Shown: in pieces, positions 1-7,038 of the stretch
Numbering within the stretch: position 1 is the first letter of the stretch
Layout of the letters: each line of letters opens with the position of its first letter
Assembly: GCA_964448935.1 (NCBI GenBank)
Contig: CAYVBE010000160.1
Coordinates: 1-10,129 of the forward strand
Length of the DNA stretch: 10,129 nucleotides
Direction of reading: 5' to 3'
DNA from: CAYVBE01 sp964448935
GTDB taxonomy: Bacteria > Planctomycetota > Brocadiia > SM23-32
Notes under the pieces: model-generated
Seen by the model: only the letters and a program-made list of their open reading frames with translations
Databases searched by the model: none
Told to the model about the DNA's origin: nothing
Translations under genes and position numbers: made by a program

Positions 1-970
1 CCTCCCAGCGGTCCGGGTTGTCCTGGTAGAATTCCGGTGCCAGGGCCAGCAGGACGGCGTTGCGGGTCAGTACGCACGCGCTCGCCTCGCCCTCGATCGG
101 CCCCCAGCGCCGCATCGGCGCCGGCGGGATGCTGAGCCCCTGCCTGGAGCGGCGCGCTTCCTTGATGGCTGTTATCCGCCCGCGGTGCGGCTCCAGCTTC
201 CTCCATTCCTCGAGGTGGCTCAGCAGCCCGCCCGTCTCCCAGCCCTCCACGGCGGCATTGTAGAGACGGGCGGTCACAAACAGGTCTTCGTCCCAAACCG
301 GTGGCAGAGTCACGTCGGTCAGCGGCATGACCTCGTATTGGGCGGCCGGCCGGCCCTCCTCGTCCAGGGGCATCAGGACGAAACCGTTCCTCTTGCCGGG
401 CGAGGTGCGTTCGTCGTAGCCCAGGATGGGCCGCCGCCCGCCGTAGATGAGGTAGCGGTCGCCGAACGGCGCGATCTCCCGGCGGAAACGCATTCTCCTC
501 GCCTCTCGGCTCGGCAGGCCCTGTGGCTGCGCGGGCTTGCCCGTTTTCAGGTCCAGTCCGACCGGTCCGTGTGTTGTGCCCAGGAACCATAGCTTTCCCC
601 GGGCGACCGTGAGGGTGCTCGTCACGCCGTCCCCCTTGAGTACGGCGTCCGGTGGCTCGCCCGTGCCGACGGAGTGATTCTCCCAGACGGGCTCTCCGGT
701 GCGGGCGTCCACCGCGTAGAAGTGAACCCCGTTGCCGGCCTGGTGCCCGGCGCCAAAGTACGCCACACCGTCATGCACCAGCACTCCGGTGATCACCGGC
801 CAGGTGCTGATCAGGTGTCCGTACCACATGATGCGTCGCGCCCGGAGCGCCGCGCGGAAGCGCCAGATTTCTTGCCCGTTCGAAGCGTCCAGGCAGTAAA
901 CCCAGCCGTCCCCGCTGCCCGCGTACAGGCGGCCGTCCGCCAGCGTGGGGGCGCCGGCAACCGGGCGCGT
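1..970 (-). CDS. C-terminal continuation of the PQQ beta-propeller protein (frameshifted, 3' end outside window)
   Basis: I translated the minus strand in the frame whose codons start at position 970 and found it open all the way to base 1, about 323 codons. It opens with TRPVAGAPTLADGRLYAGSG, which completes the 'WSFPG' blade of the upstream fragment. It then gives further propeller blades: 'VYCLDASNGQEIWRF', 'HFYAVDARTGEPVW' and 'GLDLKTGKPAQP'. The middle part ('RFRREIAPFGDRYLIYGGRR', 'FVLMPLDEEGR') and the end ('CVLTRNAVLLALAPEFY') also read as normal coding sequence. There is no ribosome site at the break; the first in-frame ATG is at 829, inside a blade, so this is not an independent gene. 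Joined with the first fragment, the original protein would exceed 1,040 residues. The gene may be a recent pseudogene, or a base may have been missed in sequencing. Confidence 0.75.
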
Positions 971-3126
971 CCCGGGAAAGACCAGCGAAGGTCACCGGTC
1001 GAGGCGTCCAAACAGTGGACGGCCCCTGATGCGTCCCCGAACCACACGAGGCCGCCCGCCGCGATGGGGGCAGTGGGTTCATGCCGGGCGGCCCTCGTGG
1101 TGTGGATGGGCCTTCCGGGCGAGGACGCTTCGTAGTCCAGCGGATACTCCGGCTTCCGGCGCCACAGCCCGGCCGGAGAATCGGGCAGGACCGCCGGCGT
1201 GAAACCGTCCCGCTCTGGCCCGGACCGGTAGGCGGGCCAGTCGCCGTCGCGGACCCGGACGGCGGCGGATACCCGGTGAGAGCGTTTGACCAGCCGTCCC
1301 GTCTTGTCGCCGGCGTCATGCACCCGAATCCCGTGCCCGGAAGTGTGGACCCGGTAGCCGAGGGTCTCCAGGTTGCAGCGACATTGGCTGGGAGGGTTGA
1401 AGAACATGCCGGCCGCCAGGACGGTGCCCGCGTCGCAGGGCGGCTTGCTCTCGCCGCGGGCCACGATCTCGCCCGAGGAGAGGTACTGGCACAGGCCGGA
1501 CTGCGTGAACAGGTATCCGGGGGCGCCGCGGTTCGGGCCGCAGCCCGAGGAGGGCAGTCTTTCCTCGCTCACGGTCTCGCCGGTCACGAGGTCAATCGGC
1601 CCGCGGCGGTCCCACCACTTGCCGTCCATGGCGAACGCGCGCAGGGAGCGGCCCCAGCCCCCGACCGGGTGCTGCCACAGTAGCTTCCCGTCCGCCGGCG
1701 AAAGGGCCACCAGCTTGCGGCTCCACTTGCAGCCGACCACAACAGCCCGGCCGGTTGCCACCAGGGCGGCCTGGGAAGGCAACATGCCCTTGACCTGGGC
1801 CGGGTCCCGGAAGTCGGCCTCGGCCAGGAACTCGGGGTCTCCGTTCCGCCACAGCTCGCGCCCGGTCTTCAGGTCCAGACAGCGGGTCGCCACCCCGGCC
1901 TCGTGGAAGTAGAGGCGCCCGCCCGTCGCGGCAATCATCCGTTCATCCACCGGCCCTTCCGTGCGTATCTTCCAGATGAGGCGATGTGAGCTCTGCTCAT
2001 ACACCGCAATGTGCCGTCCCTCGGGGTTGGTGGGATAGGACTGGAGTGTGCTGGTCTTCATCTGGTCCCGCTCCCCGGCCAGCACGGTGATCGTGCCGCC
2101 GGTGACGGCCATCCATTTGATCTGGCCGTCCGGCTTCGGTCCCTGAAGCCGGCCCAACTCCTCGCCCCTCTCGGCGTCCAGCAGCAGGATGCCGTCCCCG
2201 TCGGCCAGGTACAGCTTCTCCCGCGTGGCGACGGCGCAGCAGCGGCCGGGGTTGTAGCCGGCATTGTAGCGCTCGTTTCCGTAGGGTTGTCGGGCCTCGC
2301 CGGTGAAGGGTCTCTCCCACAGGATCGCGCCGTTGTGCAGGCTGCGCGCGATCAGGCTGACGTTGCCCCCGTAGAAGGCACGGGTGGCCCAGATGGTGAA
2401 CATGCGACCACCCGCCACGACGACCGTGGTGCCCCAGTAGCCCTCGTGCGTGGGTCGGCCCAGCCACTGCGTCAGAAAGGGCGGTTCGAGGGTGCTGTCC
2501 CGCGAGACCAGGTTATTGTCCGGCGCGTGATTGCGGTGCGTCCAGTCGTCCCAGCCGGGCTCGATGGGTTTGCGCACGGTGAGCCAGATGCCGCGGCTGT
2601 TCTCCGCCACACGGGCACCCGCGCCCTCGAATCCCTCCGCCCAGCGCTCCAGGGCGGCCCGCGGCAGCGCATCCGCTGCGCCCCCCAGGATGGCGATGCC
2701 CCTCCAGGGCGTGAGGACACGCAGGACCTCCGCACGGTCCACGTCGGCCAGCGTGTCTTCCGTCAGATCGGTCACGGCCAGCAGGTCCACGTAGCTGTCG
2801 GCGAAGGGGATGGACTGTGCCGAACCCGGCTCCACGTAGAGGCGCCGGCCCAGAAGGCCCCCCGCCCGGGCCCGGTTGCGCAGAGCCCTCACCAACGCCG
2901 TGTCCTCGGACATGGCGTGGACGACCATCCCGTCGTCGGCGGCCAGGTCGAGGGCCAGATCCGCGTCCCCGCACCGGGGCAGGGAGACGATGCCGGCGGA
3001 AAGCTCCGCTTCCTCCCGCAGCCACCGGGCCGTTTCTACGGCAGTCCCCCGCACGACGCCGACGGGCCACAACGCCGCCGCAACGGCGGCGATCAGAACG
3101 ATCGTCCCGCGCCTTCTCTCTCGCAT
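811..3126 (-). CDS. Secreted PQQ-type beta-propeller protein with methyltransferase-like N-terminus (5' part, frame broken)
   Basis: Residues 1-27 form a signal peptide: a basic start (MRERRR), a hydrophobic stretch and a small-residue end (VVRG), so export is likely. Residues about 41-187 resemble a class I methyltransferase fold: 'SIPFADSYVDLLAVTDL' followed by 'EVLRVLTPWRG', but with no proper glycine-rich SAM loop. Residues 193-205 carry DDWTHRNHAPDNN, a motif I associate with planctomycete PQQ proteins. From about residue 235 on there are propeller repeats such as 'CLDLKTGRELW', 'ALSPADGKLLW' and 'CLDASTGDLRW'. The ATG at 3126 has a GGGGAGG ribosome site six bases upstream. The true frame is lost at about 971-973, so the last ~54 residues of this 771-codon frame (ending at 811) are out-of-frame nonsense; the protein continues in the fragment at 1-970. 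Function is unknown: either a periplasmic propeller scaffold or a quinoprotein dehydrogenase-like enzyme. No neighbouring dehydrogenase subunit or cytochrome is seen. Confidence 0.8.
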   Translation of the reverse strand: MRERRRGTIVLIAAVAAALWPVGVVRGTAVETARWLREEAELSAGIVSLPRCGDADLALDLAADDGMVVHAMSEDTALVRALRNRARAGGLLGRRLYVEPGSAQSIPFADSYVDLLAVTDLTEDTLADVDRAEVLRVLTPWRGIAILGGAADALPRAALERWAEGFEGAGARVAENSRGIWLTVRKPIEPGWDDWTHRNHAPDNNLVSRDSTLEPPFLTQWLGRPTHEGYWGTTVVVAGGRMFTIWATRAFYGGNVSLIARSLHNGAILWERPFTGEARQPYGNERYNAGYNPGRCCAVATREKLYLADGDGILLLDAERGEELGRLQGPKPDGQIKWMAVTGGTITVLAGERDQMKTSTLQSYPTNPEGRHIAVYEQSSHRLIWKIRTEGPVDERMIAATGGRLYFHEAGVATRCLDLKTGRELWRNGDPEFLAEADFRDPAQVKGMLPSQAALVATGRAVVVGCKWSRKLVALSPADGKLLWQHPVGGWGRSLRAFAMDGKWWDRRGPIDLVTGETVSEERLPSSGCGPNRGAPGYLFTQSGLCQYLSSGEIVARGESKPPCDAGTVLAAGMFFNPPSQCRCNLETLGYRVHTSGHGIRVHDAGDKTGRLVKRSHRVSAAVRVRDGDWPAYRSGPERDGFTPAVLPDSPAGLWRRKPEYPLDYEASSPGRPIHTTRAARHEPTAPIAAGGLVWFGDASGAVHCLDASTGDLRWSFPGRARLPAPPRWRTAACTRAAGTAGFTAWTLRTGKKSGASARRSGRDASCGTDT
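971..973 (-). other. Probable single-base deletion (frameshift) in the PQQ propeller gene
   Basis: On the minus strand the sequence reads TTC CCG GGA CGC in the upstream frame. Adding one G to the GGG run gives TTC CCG GGG ACG CGC CCG, i.e. F-P-G-T-R-P, and joins two otherwise continuous stretches of propeller repeats. The break lies in a CCCGGG run, the kind of GC-rich tract where both natural slippage and read errors occur. I see no slippery heptamer or pseudoknot that would argue for programmed frameshifting. Confidence 0.72.
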
Positions 3127-3132
3127 ACGGTG

Positions 3133-3139
3133 CCTCCCC
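3133..3139 (-). promoter_or_regulatory. Ribosome binding site of the PQQ propeller gene
   Basis: The minus strand reads GGGGAGG here, six bases before the ATG at 3126. This is a strong Shine-Dalgarno match and fixes the start that also gives a complete signal peptide. Confidence 0.75.
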
Positions 3140-3162
3140 GCGCCCGAACCCGCGCGGTTCAG

Positions 3163-3190
3163 TTGAAAGAAAACGATCTACGATCATAAT
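3163..3190 (+). promoter_or_regulatory. Candidate sigma-70-type promoter for pgi
   Basis: TTGAAA (3163-3168) and CATAAT (3185-3190) are separated by 16 bases; each box matches the consensus at five of six positions. A transcript would begin near 3197. That start would exclude the in-frame GTG at 3196 and supports translation from the ATG at 3241 after a leader of about 40 bases. Confidence 0.5.
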
Positions 3191-3210
3191 GTACCGTGAG
3201 GGTGGGCCAA
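3183..3210 (-). promoter_or_regulatory. Candidate promoter for the PQQ propeller gene
   Basis: On the minus strand TTGGCC (3210-3205) is followed after 16 bases by TATGAT (3188-3183). The -10 box matches five of six consensus bases; the -35 box matches four. It overlaps the rightward pgi promoter, so the two genes would compete for polymerase. Two copies of ACGATCW (3173-3179 and 3180-3186) lie in the overlap. Sigma factor use in this organism is unknown. Confidence 0.35.
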
Positions 3211-3226
3211 AGGCAATCCACACCGA

Positions 3227-3232
3227 AGGGAG
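3227..3232 (+). promoter_or_regulatory. Ribosome binding site of pgi
   Basis: AGGGAG lies eight bases before the ATG at 3241. It selects this ATG over the in-frame GTG at 3196, which has no comparable site and would add 15 residues unlike the family N-terminus. Confidence 0.7.
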
Positions 3233-3240
3233 CGTGCATC

Positions 3241-4626
3241 ATGGCAGGCAAGGACTCCGTGTTGGAACTGAACGTCCAGAATGCGTTTCGGGACAAGATC
3301 GGCGAGAAGCACGGCATCGGCCGGGAGGAGCTGGACAGGCTGCAGGGGAAGGTCGAGGAGTGCCGCCGGAACATCGAGGAGAGGCGCGGCGAGGACATCG
3401 GCTTCATGGAGCTGCCCTACGACGGTGATCTGGCCGCGGAGATCAAGGGCAAGGCCGAGGAGCTGAGGGGCTGGTGCAAGAACTTCGTGGTGCTGGGCAT
3501 CGGCGGCTCCGCGCTGGGCAACATCGCCGTCCACACCGCGCTCAACCACACCTTCCACAACCTGCTGCCGGCGGACCACCCCGGCCGCAAGGGCGCGCCG
3601 CGCATCTTCGTGCTGGACAACGTGGACCCGGCGCTGGTGGCTGACTTCCTGGACACGATCGAGGGCGAGGTGGACGAGACCGTCTTCAACGTCATCACCA
3701 AATCCGGCTCGACGGCCGAGACGATGAGCCACTTCCTCCACGCCCGCGACTTGCTGCGCCTTAAGGGGGCGGACCCCGCGCGGCAGATCATCGCCACCAC
3801 GGATGCCGACCCGGAGAAAAGCCTGCTGCGCCGCATCGTGCGGGAGGAGGGATTCGATTCCTTCCCCCTGCCGGGCAACGTGGGGGGACGTTTCAGTGTG
3901 CTGACCGCCGTGGGGCTGCTGAGCGCGGCGGTCGGCGGGCTTGACATCGGCGCCCTGCTGGCCGGCGCGGCGGCCATGGACGAGCGGTGCCGCGCGGAAG
4001 GCGTGCACGGTAACCCGGCCGCCCTCTACGCCGCGGCGCTCTACCTGTTCTACGAGCGCGGCAAGCCCATCACGGTGCTGATGCCCTACTGCAACGCCCT
4101 GCGGTCGCTGGGCGACTGGTACTGCCAGCTATGGGCGGAGAGCCTGGGGAAGCACCACGGGTTGGAGGAGGACGACGTTTTCGTCGGCCCCACGCCGGTG
4201 CCTTCCGTGGGGGTGACGGACCAGCACTCCGTGATGCAGCTCTACCAGGACGGGCGGTTCGACAAGGTGCTGACTCTGATCGAGGTCGAAGACCCGACGC
4301 CCGGCCGCACGCTGCCCATCTGCCAGGGCGAGAGCGAGGAGGAGCTGGCCTATCTGGCCGAGCACTCCTTCGGTGATCTTTTCCACAGCGAGCTGGTGGC
4401 CACACGCGCGGCCCTGACCGACAAGCACCGGCCCAACGTGACCTTGCGCATCCCGCGGCTGGACGAGCGGACGCTGGGCGAGTTGTTCATGTTCTTCGAA
4501 TACGCGGTCACCTACAGCGGCTGGCTCTACGGGGTCAACACCTTCAACCAGCCGGGCGTCGAACTGGGCAAGCAGTACACCTACGGGCTGATGGGGCGGG
4601 AGGGCTACGAGGCGCCGCAGGTTTGA
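3241..4626 (+). CDS. pgi: Glucose-6-phosphate isomerase
   Basis: This 461-residue cytosolic enzyme interconverts glucose-6-phosphate and fructose-6-phosphate in glycolysis and gluconeogenesis. The sugar-isomerase fold is clear. 'GIGGSALGN' (86-94) and 'TKSGSTAET' (153-161) form the sugar-phosphate loops, and 'NVGGRFSVLTAVG' (213-225) resembles the first family signature. The second signature fits fully at 431-444 as 'GWLYGVNTFNQPGVELGK', ending in the catalytic Lys444. Glu300 in 'WAESLGKH' and His329 in 'TDQHSVMQLY' match the other catalytic positions known from the family. The length fits the shorter bacterial type (about 450 residues) rather than the ~550-residue enterobacterial type. It is transcribed divergently from the propeller gene and stands 105 bases before the glycosyltransferase genes, to which it may supply hexose phosphate. 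All key residues are present, so it should be active. Confidence 0.96.
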   Translation: MAGKDSVLELNVQNAFRDKIGEKHGIGREELDRLQGKVEECRRNIEERRGEDIGFMELPYDGDLAAEIKGKAEELRGWCKNFVVLGIGGSALGNIAVHTALNHTFHNLLPADHPGRKGAPRIFVLDNVDPALVADFLDTIEGEVDETVFNVITKSGSTAETMSHFLHARDLLRLKGADPARQIIATTDADPEKSLLRRIVREEGFDSFPLPGNVGGRFSVLTAVGLLSAAVGGLDIGALLAGAAAMDERCRAEGVHGNPAALYAAALYLFYERGKPITVLMPYCNALRSLGDWYCQLWAESLGKHHGLEEDDVFVGPTPVPSVGVTDQHSVMQLYQDGRFDKVLTLIEVEDPTPGRTLPICQGESEEELAYLAEHSFGDLFHSELVATRAALTDKHRPNVTLRIPRLDERTLGELFMFFEYAVTYSGWLYGVNTFNQPGVELGKQYTYGLMGREGYEAPQV

Positions 4627-4651
4627 AGCAATCATAGGCGCGGAGTATAAT
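4623..4651 (+). promoter_or_regulatory. Promoter overlapping the pgi stop codon, driving the glycosyltransferase genes
   Basis: TTGAAG (4623-4628) and a perfect TATAAT (4646-4651) are separated by exactly 17 bases. The -35 box overlaps the pgi stop codon (4624-4626). Transcription would begin near 4658, giving a leader of about 74 bases before the GTG at 4732. The downstream genes could thus be expressed apart from pgi, in addition to read-through. Confidence 0.6.
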
Positions 4652-4672
4652 GGCATTCTACGGAAGGATTTA

Positions 4673-4688
4673 CAGGGCTGAGGCCCTG
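4673..4688 (+). promoter_or_regulatory. Hairpin in the leader of the glycosyltransferase transcript
   Basis: CAGGGC and GCCCTG form a perfect six-base-pair stem with a TGAG loop. No run of T follows, so it is a poor intrinsic terminator. It lies between the predicted transcript start (about 4658) and the ribosome site (4719), so it may stabilise or tune the leader, or weakly attenuate read-through from pgi. Confidence 0.4.
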
Positions 4689-4718
4689 CAGGCGGGCTTC
4701 CCCATCCCGAGGGTAGTT

Positions 4719-4724
4719 GAGGAG
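4719..4724 (+). promoter_or_regulatory. Ribosome binding site that sets the GTG start at 4732
   Basis: GAGGAG lies seven bases before the GTG at 4732. The longer reading from the TTG at 4717 would place this site inside the coding region and has no ribosome site of its own, so the GTG is preferred. Confidence 0.7.
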
Positions 4725-4731
4725 TTACCCC

Positions 4732-7032
4732 GTGCCGAACGGTGAGTTGAAGGACTCCATAGCGTTTGTCTCTACTTACCCGCCCAAGCAATGCGGCATC
4801 GCCACGTTCACGAGCGATCTGAGGCGGGCCGTGAACCGCCACACGGACGGTCGGCTGCAGACCATTCAGGTGGCGATGGACGAGCCGGAAGAGGACCTGG
4901 AGTACCCCGAGGAAGTCAGGTACCGCCTGAACCTGCACGACAACGCGGAATACGTCCGCGCCGCCGAATTCCTCAACCACAGCAACGTCCGGGCCGTCTG
5001 CCTGCAGCACGAGTTCGGCATCTTCGGCGGGCACGACGGCTCCTACGTGCTGGACCTGCTGCGGGAGCTGCGCTGTCCCATCATCACCACACTGCACACC
5101 GTCCTGGAGGAGCCCACCGAGGGCCAGTTGGAGGTGATGAGGGAGCTTGTCGTGCTGAGCAACATGATGGTGGTGATGAGCCCCAAAGGGACGGGCTTCC
5201 TGCGGGACGTCTACGGCGCGCCGGAGGAGAAGGTGCGCCTTATCCACCACGGAGTGCCGGAGATCCCGCTGGTGGAGCCCGACCAGTACAAGGACCAGTT
5301 CGAGATGAGCGGGCGGGAGATGATGCTTACCTTCGGCCTGCTGAGCCCCGGCAAGGGCATCGAGTACGCGCTGCGGGCTCTGCCTCCCGTGGTGGAGAAG
5401 TACCCCAACTTCTGCTACGTCATCCTCGGCGCCACGCACCCCAACATCCTGGCCGAACAGGGCGAGAGCTACCGGCTGAGCCTGCAGCGGGTGGCGCGCG
5501 ACCTGGGCTTGCAGCGCAACGTGCTGTTCAGCAACCGGTTCGTTTCGCAGGAGGAACTCTGCGAGTACCTGAAGGCCTCGGACGTCTACTGCACCCCCTA
5601 CCTGAACCGGGAGCAGATCACCAGCGGCACGCTGGCCTACGCGCTGGGCGCCGGCAAGCCGATCGTCAGCACGCCATACTGGTATGCGGAAGACCTGCTG
5701 GACGAGGGCCGCGGCGTGCTGGTGGACTTCCGGGATCCGGAGCAGATGGGCGAAGCCATACTCGACCTTCTGGACAGCCACGAGAAGGTGCGCCGGATGC
5801 GGGCGAAGACATACGAGTTTTCCCGGCGCATGACCTGGCACGAAGTCGGCAGCCAGTACCTGCAGACCTTCCGGCAGGCCATCTCCATGGCGCGCGTCCG
5901 CGCCTCCATGCCCGACGAGAGCATGAGGCACGAACTGCCCATAACCGGCCTGCCCAGGCCGCGGCTGGACCACCTGTCCCGGCTGACGGACGACACCGGC
6001 CTGCTGCAGCACGCCCGCTACACCGTGCCCGACAGGTCCCACGGCTACTGCACGGACGACAACGCGCGCGGACTGGTGGTGGCCACCAAGTATTACGACC
6101 TGTCGCACGAGCCGGAGGCCGAACGGCTGCTGAGCATCTACCTTTCGTTCGTCGCCTACGCGCAGCGCTCCGACGGGCTGTTCCACAACTTCATGAGTTA
6201 CGACCGGCGGTTCGAGGACGAGATGGGCAGCGAGGACTGCTACGGCCGGGCGCTGTGGGGGCTGGCATACACGATGTACCGCGGCCCGGAGGCATATTTC
6301 CGGCTGGCCTGCGAGACCTTCGAGAGGGCCCTGACCCACCTGAAAAGCCTGAACCTGCGCGGCCGCTCATACGCCGGCCTCGGGCTCTACTATTACCTGC
6401 AGAGCTTCCCCGAGGCCGACGATGTGGTGGAGAAGCTTGACCGTCTGGCACGGGCCACCGCAGAGCAGTACGCGGAAGTATCCCGGGAGGACTGGCCCTG
6501 GTTCGAAGACGTGGTTAGCTACGACAACGCCGTCATCCCGCAGTCGCTGTTCATGGCTTACGAGGTGACGGGCAAGGAAGAATACCGTGAGATCGCGCGG
6601 GAGAGCCTGGATTTCGTCCTGGAGATGTGCGACCGGGGAGACCATCTGTCCCCGGTGGGCAACGAGGGCTGGAACTCGCCCGACGGCGAGTGCGCGCTCT
6701 ACGACCAGCAGCCCATTGACGCCTGCGGCCTGGTGGAGGCGTGCAAGGTGGCGTTCCGGCTGACCGGTGAGCGCCGCTACCTGCGCCACATGCGCAAGGC
6801 GTTCGATTGGTTCCTGGGCGTGAACGACCAGGGCGAGGCGCTGTATAATTTCAAGACCGGCGGGTGCGCCGACGGTCTGATGGAAACGGGCGTCAACCAG
6901 AACCAGGGCGCCGAGAGCACTCTTTGCTATATGCTGGCACTGCTGACCCTGATGGAGATATTCTCCGAGCAGGACCGCGGCGCCAAGGGTACGGCCACCC
7001 GCTGGGGCACGCCGCTTGCCCGCAGGCTCTGA
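4732..7032 (+). CDS. Two-domain protein: GT4-like glycosyltransferase fused to a C-terminal (alpha/alpha)6-type carbohydrate-active domain
   Basis: The protein has 766 residues, has no signal peptide or membrane segment, and is therefore cytosolic. Residues about 9-390 are a GT-B glycosyltransferase of the GT4 kind: 'YPPKQCGIATF' (16-26) starts the acceptor domain, 'QHEFG' (92-96) follows, 'LSPGKGIEYALRALPPV' starts the donor domain, and 'ITSGTLAYALGAGKP' (296-310) is the donor-binding loop. In the usual E-x7-E motif the second Glu aligns with Tyr303 and the first with Gln295 (Glu294 adjacent). Residues about 411-755 form a second, helical domain with 'GYCTDDNARG' (from 438), 'EDCYGRALWGLAYTM', 'SYDNAVIPQS', 'QQPIDACGLVEA' and 'NQGAEST' (724-730). 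Repeated aromatic-rich helices suggest an (alpha/alpha)6 toroid as in many sugar hydrolases and epimerases. The substrate is unknown; it could build a glycoside and process it in the same chain. It stands first in a run with a paralogous glycosyltransferase six bases downstream. Confidence 0.85.
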   Translation: MPNGELKDSIAFVSTYPPKQCGIATFTSDLRRAVNRHTDGRLQTIQVAMDEPEEDLEYPEEVRYRLNLHDNAEYVRAAEFLNHSNVRAVCLQHEFGIFGGHDGSYVLDLLRELRCPIITTLHTVLEEPTEGQLEVMRELVVLSNMMVVMSPKGTGFLRDVYGAPEEKVRLIHHGVPEIPLVEPDQYKDQFEMSGREMMLTFGLLSPGKGIEYALRALPPVVEKYPNFCYVILGATHPNILAEQGESYRLSLQRVARDLGLQRNVLFSNRFVSQEELCEYLKASDVYCTPYLNREQITSGTLAYALGAGKPIVSTPYWYAEDLLDEGRGVLVDFRDPEQMGEAILDLLDSHEKVRRMRAKTYEFSRRMTWHEVGSQYLQTFRQAISMARVRASMPDESMRHELPITGLPRPRLDHLSRLTDDTGLLQHARYTVPDRSHGYCTDDNARGLVVATKYYDLSHEPEAERLLSIYLSFVAYAQRSDGLFHNFMSYDRRFEDEMGSEDCYGRALWGLAYTMYRGPEAYFRLACETFERALTHLKSLNLRGRSYAGLGLYYYLQSFPEADDVVEKLDRLARATAEQYAEVSREDWPWFEDVVSYDNAVIPQSLFMAYEVTGKEEYREIARESLDFVLEMCDRGDHLSPVGNEGWNSPDGECALYDQQPIDACGLVEACKVAFRLTGERRYLRHMRKAFDWFLGVNDQGEALYNFKTGGCADGLMETGVNQNQGAESTLCYMLALLTLMEIFSEQDRGAKGTATRWGTPLARRL

Positions 7033-7038
7033 GATCCG

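Noticed and set aside
971..973. Programmed frameshift in the propeller gene
   Set aside because: There is no slippery heptamer, no stimulatory structure that I can see, and this protein type is not known to use recoding; mutation or sequence error is simpler.
2011..3189. A 392-codon plus-strand open frame opposite the propeller gene
   Set aside because: The minus strand here shows a signal peptide, domain motifs and a ribosome site; the plus frame is a shadow.
4129..6339. A 736-codon open frame on the minus strand opposite pgi and the first glycosyltransferase
   Set aside because: It mirrors the third-position GC bias of the real plus-strand genes. Its translation is rich in His, Gln, Val, Leu and Arg with no domain, and it crosses two well-supported genes.
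4791..6440. A 549-codon plus-strand open frame overlapping the first glycosyltransferase
   Set aside because: Its translation is dominated by Arg, Gly, Ala and Pro, as expected for a +1 reading of GC-rich coding DNA.
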